Source of the DNA: Onchidella celtica
Lineage: Eukaryota > Mollusca > Gastropoda > Systellommatophora > Onchidiidae
Assembly (NCBI GenBank): GCA_963931925.1
Contig: OZ007583.1
Location: 12,871,633 to 12,935,632, forward strand
Direction: 5' to 3'
Length of the DNA: 64,000 bases
Shown in pieces: positions 55,758 through 64,000 of the stretch. Made by a program: the position numbers and the translations under genes. The notes under the pieces were generated by a model. The model searched no databases, was not told the DNA's origin, and saw only the letters and a program-made list of their open reading frames with translations. Positions within the stretch are counted from its first letter, which is position 1; every line of letters starts with the position of its first letter.

Positions 55758-56108
55758 AAAAAAATTAATGCAATTAATTTCAAATCGCATCAAGATGACT
55801 GTCAACGAGTGAGCGTGAGCAATACTTACATAAAAATGACCTACCAATGCCCCTAGCACATAAAATACCGGAATCAGGGGAAAATATGGGGATCAATATG
55901 CCCTGCACTATGCATATATGTATCACATCATCAATAGCTAACTAAACACACTACCTAATACAGAATCAAAAACCAATCAACCTATCAACCATTCTTCATA
56001 TCATATTTATAATGTCAATATTTTAAAGTCGACGACTCATTCACACAGATCCTGTCAATGTTCCTGTCCTCCGATGTATAAGCTCCTGAACTCTTCCCCT
56101 AGGCTCGA
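55758..56108 (-). other. GyC2 3' UTR
   Basis: Aligns with GyC1 53522-53941, somewhat shortened. No frame. Confidence 0.6.
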
Positions 56109-56450
56109 CTAAGGTAGTCGGCGATATGAGTCGGGCTTTGTTTTAGGGATTTGCAACCCTACTAATTTGTCAATTTTTGTTACTTCAGGTCCCTGAACAC
56201 CTCTACCCACGATATGTCCTAAGAATACTATCTCTGGACATGCCAAATCCATCTTTGCGGGTTTAGCAGTTAACCCAAACTGACGTAATCGTTTAAAAAT
56301 TACTGTTAGTGTCTGAATATGATCAGACCATGTCGACGTATGACATGCTATATCGTCAAAGAATGACCCGACATTAGGTATGTCCTTCAACACCAGTATG
56401 AGAATACTGATACTCTGGTCTCTCACAAAATCTCTGTAGCATATTAACAT
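56109..56450 (-). pseudogene. GyC2 pol remnant around the RT active site
   Basis: Keeps DIPNVGSFFDDIACHT and FLGHIVGRGV of RT. Upstream it joins directly to sequence from before RT (segment 61441-62141 of GyC1 is missing). Downstream it jumps from the TKTK region to the last codons of pol, removing about 550 bp of RNase H. Non-functional. Confidence 0.85.
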
Positions 56451-56458
56451 GGAAAACC

Positions 56459-58981
56459 TTAATTGATAGCGTAATCTACCTTCGAAACAACTCGCTCAAT
56501 AACATAAGGACCTTTCCATACCATCAGCAACTTATTATGGTCCGTAGGTAACAACAATAGGACCTTGTCTCCTGGCTTAAAAATTCTCAGTTTGGATCCT
56601 ATATCTTTATAGTCTTTTGCTCTTTTCGAAGCGATACTAGAAGCTTCTTCTGCTATAGTGCGCGCTGAAGATAATCTTTCACTTAAATCAACAAGGTCTA
56701 TCGAAACCTTTTTAAACGGTTCCGAAACCGTGGGGATCTTTTGAAGAGGAGCCTGGGGTGTACGACCCTTATGCGTCGTCTTTTGGCACGCACTGCACGT
56801 CTTACAATATAACCGTACATCTCTGTATACTGACGGCCAATAAAAATTTTTCAGAACTCTTTGCTTGGTTCTAGCACTTCCCATATGATCCGCTAATGGA
56901 ACATCATGGGCCAGACGCAATACCGTTGCAATCAAGGATACTGGCAACACTAACTGCTTCTGAACGGAAGCCACTGTCACATACTTCCGGAACAGAATGC
57001 CCGCCTGAATAACAAAGGAAGACGACCCGTTCTTATATTTCCTCGTTTTCTCCGTTCGCGCCTCCTCAAAACATGGACTCAATGATGGGTCCTCCTTTTG
57101 TAATGTCGCCAAGCGCCCTGGTGTGATATCCAGGTTGACCGCTGGCGTTGCCAAAGGTCTAATCTTACTTCTATCACGTACCTGTCGACGTGTCTCGACT
57201 GCGGCACAAAAGTCAATACCTTTTGATTGTGACCATGCCTGCACATTCTCCTCGGAAGGGGAAACTACCCGAGAAACATTCCCAATGATGAGCTGGGCGC
57301 CTGGAAAACAACCAACGACTGCTTCGACTTCCCCGCTAAGGAAAGGCGTATCTATCACTATCTTTGCCATGGGTAATTTCTCAATGGCCCCTGAAAATTG
57401 GATGCACGGGACAGTCTCACCTGTAAGCTGTGAATCCCGAATGCAGTCCCTATGCACTCCCACAACGGTAGATCCTGTATCTCGTAAAACCGAGACCGGT
57501 TCGTCTCCAACAAACCCCGGATAAACCCTAAGACCACCTCCTGTATGACATGAATTTATAACGGGGATCTTTCTCCCACAAGGTAAAACACCGGAAGATA
57601 ATAACTTCTCACAACTGGGACACTTAGAATACTGTCCGCCTCCGTTGTCCGATGTAACACACGCGGCCGCATGATGAAATTTATTAGGGGAACATGGAGT
57701 GGAGCTACCGTGATTGCCATCCACGTTCGCCGCTATCCTACCTGCAGGGCAATTCACGCTGATGTGATCTGCTCTTCCGCAGTTCCAACACTTCGCGGCC
57801 CTACAATCGCGTGAAAAATGCCCCACGCGTCCGCAAGTCCAGCATTCCGCTCCCTGTGTTCCGCTAGACCTGGGTCCCCGTGACCCATCGGGACCGGAAC
57901 TAAAGTCCCTATGCCGTCGGTCATCGGCAAAGGTCACAAATCGCCCTCGGCCATTACCGCGACCTAGCCCTCCTGCTCGGTCAACTTTACCGGATCCATA
58001 TGCAGGTGATTGGTGATACCCCTTACGTTGCCCCTGGGCTTGCCCGTTATAGGCACCACGCTGACGCGACCTGTCCCTATGTCCTGCCGGCAACCCCTCA
58101 ACCACGGCGACGTAACCAGCATCCAGCACGTACGCCCTCGCGACTGGTTTGGGCGGATGTGCCGTACGGTATGCTTCCGCCAACTTAGACGCCTCCTGCA
58201 CCGTCGCGGGTTCGTTTTCTTTCAGGAAAGCCACCAGATCTTTATGGCACGACGCGTACAGCTGGTCACGGATCATTAGGTCTTTCAATTTAGCAAAATC
58301 CGCGCCCACATGCGCCAAGTCCATCCAGTTCGTGAAATATTCTGTTAGTCTCGCGACGAAGGCAGCAAAGTCCTCCCTGGTATCCGCACGTGCTCGCCTA
58401 AACTGCTCCCGGAAATATTCCTCGGTACGCGCAAATCGGCGAAGCAGCAACGACTTCAGCTTATCATAATCATGTACGTCTTCGCGCTGTAGCTCTTTAA
58501 AGTAGGTTAACGCTCGCCCCTGCAACAAGGAAGCCAGGTACGTGGACCATAATTGTTTATTCTCCCCCCATTGCAGTTGTGCGTTCAGTTCGAACCTGTA
58601 AAGGAAGGCGTCTATGTCGTCCTTCCGGTCGTCGAACGTAGGCAGCTTAATCCTAACGCCACCTTTATTTTGCCCCTGCCGCTCAACTGTTTCTGTTGGC
58701 GCATTCTTTTTGATTTCCAACTCGGCGATTCTTATTCGCGCTTCTCTCTCCTGTTCCTTATATCTAGCCTCTATCTCCCTTAACTTTATCTCCTGCTCCC
58801 TTTCCTTAGCCCGTCTCTCCTGTTGCTGAGCTTCTAACTCTTGGGCCTCTTTTTCTCGCTGTCTATCCTTAGCACGTTCATCGCGCAATTCTGCCTGCTG
58901 CTCTTTAATCCAGCTACGCAGCTCCTCTCCCTCAAGGCCAAGTTCCGTACCCAATTTCATGAGCTCACGGAGATCCGCCAT
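56459..58981 (-). CDS. gag: GyC2 Gag-protease fusion with truncated integrase
   Basis: 840 codons from the ATG at 58979-58981 (MADLRELMKLG). Residues about 25-95 are a Glu/Arg/Gln-rich coiled coil, followed by a capsid-like region and a basic Gly/Arg-rich linker. CCHC knuckles are at 380-393 and 398-411, protease D-T-G at 501-503, and an integrase HHCC domain (CKTCSACQ) near 690-745. At residue about 761 the frame passes from SIDLV directly to the segment after the catalytic core (DLSERLSS), an in-frame loss of 528 bp relative to GyC1. It ends in the GPY module (WKGPYVIERV) because of a 14-bp deletion. Gag and protease look functional; integrase cannot be. Confidence 0.88.
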   Translation of the reverse strand: MADLRELMKLGTELGLEGEELRSWIKEQQAELRDERAKDRQREKEAQELEAQQQERRAKEREQEIKLREIEARYKEQEREARIRIAELEIKKNAPTETVERQGQNKGGVRIKLPTFDDRKDDIDAFLYRFELNAQLQWGENKQLWSTYLASLLQGRALTYFKELQREDVHDYDKLKSLLLRRFARTEEYFREQFRRARADTREDFAAFVARLTEYFTNWMDLAHVGADFAKLKDLMIRDQLYASCHKDLVAFLKENEPATVQEASKLAEAYRTAHPPKPVARAYVLDAGYVAVVEGLPAGHRDRSRQRGAYNGQAQGQRKGYHQSPAYGSGKVDRAGGLGRGNGRGRFVTFADDRRHRDFSSGPDGSRGPRSSGTQGAECWTCGRVGHFSRDCRAAKCWNCGRADHISVNCPAGRIAANVDGNHGSSTPCSPNKFHHAAACVTSDNGGGQYSKCPSCEKLLSSGVLPCGRKIPVINSCHTGGGLRVYPGFVGDEPVSVLRDTGSTVVGVHRDCIRDSQLTGETVPCIQFSGAIEKLPMAKIVIDTPFLSGEVEAVVGCFPGAQLIIGNVSRVVSPSEENVQAWSQSKGIDFCAAVETRRQVRDRSKIRPLATPAVNLDITPGRLATLQKEDPSLSPCFEEARTEKTRKYKNGSSSFVIQAGILFRKYVTVASVQKQLVLPVSLIATVLRLAHDVPLADHMGSARTKQRVLKNFYWPSVYRDVRLYCKTCSACQKTTHKGRTPQAPLQKIPTVSEPFKKVSIDLVDLSERLSSARTIAEEASSIASKRAKDYKDIGSKLRIFKPGDKVLLLLPTDHNKLLMVWKGPYVIERVVSKVDYAIN

Positions 58982-59970
58982 TTCACAGATTTATGGTTAT
59001 GGTATGTATTATGAAAACGACTAACCTGTCGGTATGATCACTAACGACACGACCAGAGACCTGAGATCACACCAGATATAACAACACCCAATTGTCTCAA
59101 ATACAATTCAGAAATTTACCTACTGAACATTTTATAGCATATTCTCTCTAACTAATTCTATGTTCATAAAATGTATAGCACTATTAATAATAAAAGAGAA
59201 TAGAAACGACAAGAATAAAGAACTTCAGAAGAAGGACCACAAGGACATCGAGGAACAACGAACCAGACTAGGACAAAGACCTAAAAAAGAAAATATAATG
59301 GAAAAAAAAATGCAACCTAACTACGCCGATTACACTACAAGGTACGAACAAGAACAGAGTCTGAAAAAAAAGAACGTATCTACAGATAGGTAAGAGGGAC
59401 AAGAGAAACGTCTTCCGAAAACAACGAGGAAGATGGAACGCCACAGTCTAAACAAAAATACAGGTCCCTACAGAACTGTTCACTGTGATGAACGAAGTTC
59501 CAAATTTCCCACACCTTTTGAAAAGGATAAACTAAGTTCAACACAGCAAACCCGCGCCACCGCCCGTATAATCAATTACAACGAAAACAGCAAAAACAGA
59601 GAAAAAGACAGATCAAAGGGACAGCCCACAATCCAGGGCACAAAAATTTTGAATTTTACTTAACTCTCCCCTAGACTTAAGTTCCTCCCCTTTCTCGGAG
59701 CTCTGGCTGCTTGACCTCTACAGGCTGGCACACATACTCTCTGCAGAATTTTAAGTACACATTAATACATATTCATCAAAATACATGCATCAATACATAT
59801 TCATAAATATACATAAATTATACCATCATGAAATTTCCATTCATCCCACGAGCAAAGACAGCACAAATTCCTACCACAAGATAAGTACTACGTGGACAAA
59901 AACTAAAGTAACAAATGCCCACTGAAAAATACCTACTAACTAACTACAACTAAATATTACGAAAATTGAC
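58982..59970 (-). other. GyC2 5' leader
   Basis: About 1 kb of A-rich (plus strand) sequence between gag and the PBS array. Two Lys/Asn-rich plus-strand frames (59160-59393, 59433-59663) are judged chance. Confidence 0.6.
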
Positions 59971-60039
59971 GAGTCACAACGGACGAGCCACCAGTGTCAC
60001 AACGGACGAGCCCCCAGTGTCACAACGGACGAGCCCCCA
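59971..60039 (-). repeat. Three tandem copies of LTR end + tRNA-Pro primer-binding site
   Basis: Period 23 bp (starts 59971, 59994, 60017). In sense orientation each unit is TTGTGACA (the LTR end), a C spacer and TGGGGGCTCGTCCG, complementary to the 3' end of tRNA-Pro. The copy farthest from the LTR has one mismatch (TGGTGG). The LTR itself continues the phase from 60040. Confidence 0.93.
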
Positions 60040-60040
60040 G

Positions 60041-61238
60041 TGTCACAAATCCCAGACTGGGAAATGTAATAAGTTATGACAGGAGAACAATCACGAACGA
60101 ACAAGCTTAACACTTAACAGAACAACCCATCAGACTCACACATTTATTAAACATAATTATACAGATAATAGCGCAATTACCTACATTATATTATTGAATT
60201 TAACTGCCGTACAACGGCCTTATTCCCACATGCACTCTTCCTCGGATCCACAACCCGGTATTTACTTCCTAAAGACACTTCGGCCTCAGCCTCTCCCCTC
60301 AGGGTCTTAATAGCACATTAATAATTCACTGGCACCGCAGTCTCTCAATATCACCTTCCTATTGCCATAACACCTTAGCCTTCCACTAGCACCTCAGCAG
60401 GGCAATAGCACATTATCATTTCAATAGCCCATCAACATGGCAATAGTACATTATCATTTCAATAGCCCATCAACATGGCAATAGTACATTATCATTTCAA
60501 TTAGCACATTCACGCTCATATCTACGTCCCTGTCCGTGGCCAGACTGCCACGACTTTATGTGCCTCTACTGTCCTGCACCGACAGCCTCACTCTTGGCCT
60601 ATGTGTGGCCCCGGCCCTATGCTGGCCTATCCCCTGTGCTCACCGAGGTGGCTCTTTGGCCCGTCCCCGACACCTACAAGAATAACATTACATTGGTATA
60701 ATACCATAGCATTTCTGTTCACTCCACCTCTCCTTACAACCCATGAAGCGTACACACAATAGTTCACATTTCACTCACCAAACATCTTACGGTAACACAT
60801 CTCCATCGTAGTACACAATACTCACTCGTGCTACAAATCCATGAACTCAACTTTCATCTATCGCTCATGGCGCACATTGCTATATCCAATATCAAGGACT
60901 TCCACATTCCTCACATATACTTATTTACATCATGGTAATAGACGAATATAATACATCAATCATAGTTATCAATCATCGTTTCACCTACCAGTCATCACTG
61001 GAAAAAACTCTCTCACTAGTCTTCCGACTGCTCCCCTTATGTTCGCCCACTGGGCTTTCTCTTGCGTCCGCTCTTTAGGACGTTCTAACTTGCAGTGATA
61101 GTAATACAGCGCTCTCGCCTCACTCAGACCCCCACCACTCATAACATGCACGCTTTCCCTTACTTGTCTACGTGCGTTAATTTTACTCTCCTCCTTTCCC
61201 CCCGTAATTATTAACTATCGCTCACTCCACTCGTGACA
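60041..61238 (-). repeat. GyC2 5' LTR
   Basis: Matches 54584-55743 except for a 38-bp tandem duplication (60423-60460 and 60461-60498) and scattered substitutions. Confidence 0.92.
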
Positions 61239-61243
61239 CCTCT
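61239..61243. repeat. Target-site duplication of GyC2, right copy
   Basis: CCTCT, matching 54579-54583. Confidence 0.9.
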
Positions 61244-64000
61244 ACCCACGAGATGTCCTAAGAATACTATTTCTGGACATGCCAAATCCGTCTTTGCGGG
61301 TTTAGCAGTTAACCCAAAATGACGCAATCGTTTAAAAATTACTGTTAGTGTCTGAATATGTTCAGACCATGACGACGTATGACACGCTATATCGTCAAAG
61401 AATGACACGACATTAGATATGTCCTTCAATACCAGTCTCATTAATCTTGCAAACGTAGCTGGCGCGTTTACCAACCCAAATGGCATGACCTTAAATTGAA
61501 ACAATCCTATGGGCGTTTGGAAAGCCGTGTACTGTTTTGATTCCTCAGCAAGAGGAATTTCCCACTACCCTTTTGTTAAATCTATCTTCGAGAACCACGT
61601 GGAACCAGCCAGTGAAGCTATTAGTTCCTCTTGGAATGGTATAGGCTCCCTATCGCCTACCGTAATAGTGTTCAATCTGCGAAAATCAATACAGAACCGC
61701 ACCGATCCATCAAGTTTTTTCACGAGGACGATGGGTGATGAATATGGCGATGTTGACGGTTCTATCACATCTAACTTCAACATGGCCTCAACTTCCTTTA
61801 TAACTCTATCTCTGGACGAAAAACGCAACGGATAAGGTTTAAGAGATACTGGCCTATCCGAAGTCAACTTTATTTGGTGCTGGATCACCGTAGTACGACC
61901 CGGCAAATCTGTGATAACATCTGGGAATGACGCTAACAGGGTCTGAAGTTCCCTACTCTGTGAACTCGTAAGGTCAAGGCTAAATTTTACGTCCCTGTAA
62001 CCTTGTGTCAGAGTTAACTCCGGCAATTGAATTTGTACCTCTTCCTGTGCCTCAGTGTCGCTCACGTCACTGTCTAACTGGTCTACGACCCCCGTACAAG
62101 CAATAGAGAAGACACTCTCCTCTGGTTTCGTCTGAGCACATAGATACTCTGGTCTCTCATAAAATCTCTGCAGCATATTAACATGGAAAACCTTAACTGA
62201 TTCATCAATCTGAATAGCATAATCTACCTTCGAAACGACTCGCTCAATAGTATACGGACCTTTCCATGTCATTAATAACTTATTATGATCCGTAGGTAAT
62301 AACAATAAAACCTTGTCTCCTGGCTTAAAAATTCGCAGTTTGGACCCTCTATCTTTATAGTTTTTTGCTCTTTCTGAAGCGATACTAGAAGCTTCTTCCG
62401 CAATAGTGCGCGCTGAAGAGAATCTCTCTCTTAAATCAACAAGGTACTGGAACACTGAAATTTGCTCATCGTCTCCCGATGATGGCGACGTCATCATGTC
62501 CCGGAGAACATCAGTTGGACCCCTAGGACTACGACCCTACAACATCTCAAACGGAGAGAATCCTGTTGACTCCTGACGTACCTCCATATACGCAAATAAT
62601 ACTGCAGGGATATATCTATCCCAATCTTTAGGGCGATCAGCAGCTACCTTACGCAACATCGACTTTAGCGTCGAGTTTAGTTTCTCGCACCTGCCATTAG
62701 CCTGTGGATGATATGGGGTGGTAGTGATGGGCTGTATGCTAAATAAGCGAAACAATTCCCTCATCATATCCGACGTAAATTGCGCGCCCCTATCAGACAA
62801 AATCTGTTCCGGTATTCCCACTCTAGCGAAGATTCCAAACAACGCTTCCGCAACTTCTTCTGACGTTACGGTACGAAGAGGAACCGCCTCTGGCCATCTC
62901 GTAGCATTACAAATGACCGTTAAGAAAAATCGATTCCCCCTATCGGTAGCTGGGTGAATGGGGCCAACAAGGTCAATCGAAACCTTCTTAAAACCGTGGG
63001 GATACTTTGAAGAGGAGCCTGGGCTGTACGACCCTTGTGCGTCGTCTTTTGGCACGCACTGCACGTCTTACAATACAACCGTACATCTCTGTGGATTGAT
63101 GGCCAATAAAAATTCTTGAGAACTCTTTCTTTGGTTCTAGCTATTCCCATATGACCCGCTAATGGGACATCATGGGCCAACCGCAATACTGTTGCTATTA
63201 GCAACGCTGGCACAACGACCTGCTTTAGAACGGAAGCCACTGTGACATACTTACGGAACAGAATGCCCCCCTGGATAAGAAAGGAAGATGAACCGTTCTT
63301 ATATTTCCTCGTTTTCTCAGTTCGCGCTTCCCCAAAACATGGACTCAATGATGGATCCTCCTTTTGTAATTTCGCCAAGCGCTCTGGTGTGATATCTAGG
63401 TTGACCGCTGGCGTCGCCAAAGGTCTTATTTTATCCTTATCAGCTACTTGTCAACGTGTCTCGACTGCGGCACAAAAGTCAATACCTTTAGACTGTGACC
63501 ATGCCTGTACATGCTCTTCAGAAGGGGAAACTTCACGAGATACATTACCAATGATGAGCTGGGCGCCTGGAAAAAACCCAACGACTGCTTCGACTTCCCC
63601 GCTAAGAAAAGGTGTATCAATCACTATCTTTGCCATGGGTAATTTCTCAATGGCCCCTGAAAATTGAATGCATGGGACAGTCTCACCCGTAAGCTGTGAC
63701 TCGTGAATGCAGTCTCTATGCACTCCCACAACGGTAGATCCTGTATCACGCAAAACTGACACCGGTTCGTCCCCAACAAACCCCGAATAAACCCTAAGAC
63801 CACCCCCTGTATGACATGAATTAATAACGGGAATCTTTCTCCCACAAGGTAAAACACTGGAAGATAATAATTTTTCACAACTGGGACACTTAGAATACTG
63901 TCCGCCTCCGTTGTCCGATGTAACACACGCGGCTGCATGTTGAAACTTACTAGGCGAACATTGAGTGGAGCTACTATGATTGCCATCCACGTTCGCCGCT
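61244..64000 (-). pseudogene. pol: GyC1 gag end to RT, runs off the window
   Basis: Minus-strand order from the right edge: Gag C-terminus, protease (RDTGSTVVG), integrase HHCC (CKTCSACQ), integrase core (SIDLVGP, SDRGAQFTSD, CEKLN), GPY module (WKGPYTIERV), RT (FCIDFRRLN, MPFGLVNAPATF, SFFDD). Lesions: TGA at 63451-63453 (CGA in GyC2), a 10-bp deletion frameshift near 62985-62995, TAG at 62537-62539 and at 61565-61567, then interruption by GyC2 at 61239. The remaining pol is at 53942-54578. The 5' LTR would lie beyond the window. Confidence 0.9.

Larger units (their letters stand above)
54584..61238 (-). mobile_element. Ty3/gypsy element GyC2, internally deleted, nested in GyC1
   Basis: A 6655-bp element with LTRs of 1160 and 1198 bp, TSD CCTCT, G-rich PPT and tRNA-Pro-type PBS. 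Compared with GyC1 and the other elements it lacks the integrase catalytic core, a segment covering the start of RT, and most of RNase H. The gag-protease-HHCC part stays open for 840 codons. It would be non-autonomous, mobilised by enzymes of a relative. GyC1 (partner and host of the insertion) belongs to the same family. Confidence 0.92.

Overview
This is animal nuclear DNA, very probably from a marine lophotrochozoan and most likely a mollusc. I infer this from three things: the intron-rich reprolysin/ADAM-like host gene with two CC-x-x-C cysteine blocks, the long TATC/GATA arrays, and the load of Ty3/gypsy, RTE-like, tRNA-SINE and MITE repeats. No bacterial or viral genome organisation, rRNA operon or CRISPR array is visible. 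The species assignment is inference only.

Layout. (1) 1-2119: remains of a plus-strand Ty3/gypsy element (here GyD). (2) 2120-11437: a complete 9.3-kb Ty3/gypsy element on the minus strand (GyA), with 1331-bp LTRs, a 5-bp target duplication (ACATA) and one gag-pol frame broken by two in-frame stops. (3) 11443-15645: repeat-rich DNA with a GA microsatellite and a 3-copy minisatellite. (4) 15646-28303: one host gene on the minus strand, with a TATA box, a 5' UTR exon and twelve coding exons. It encodes a secreted reprolysin (M12B)-like protein whose zinc-binding motif is destroyed. Its introns hold a LINE fragment, a SINE, three palindromic or TIR-type elements and two large TATC arrays. (5) 28304-33488: no gene seen; CT and GATA/GACA arrays and a SINE. 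(6) 33489-36733: a full-length 3.2-kb RTE-like LINE with an 11-bp target duplication and one frameshift. (7) 36734-43229: SINEs, a hAT-type MITE and unassigned DNA. (8) 43235-50683: an apparently intact Ty3/gypsy element (GyB) with a single open gag-pol frame, near-identical LTRs, TSD AAGAC and a tRNA-Leu-type PBS. (9) 50684-53507: a minisatellite, a possible host first exon and unassigned DNA. (10) 53508-64000: a nested pair on the minus strand. An internally deleted element (GyC2, 54584-61238) sits with a perfect CCTCT duplication inside the RT-RNase H region of a decayed relative (GyC1).

How the parts work together. GyA, GyB and GyC1 encode their pol enzymes in the order protease - integrase - reverse transcriptase - RNase H. 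Most Ty3/gypsy elements have integrase last; this order is that of the small Gmr1-like group. GyB looks able to act autonomously. GyC2 keeps LTRs, PBS, PPT and an 840-codon gag-protease frame, but has lost the integrase core, most of RT and RNase H, so it would need enzymes from a relative. All three families carry repeated copies of the LTR end plus primer-binding site at the U5/PBS junction. I regard that, together with GyC2 and the inactive reprolysin gene, as the most interesting content of the window.
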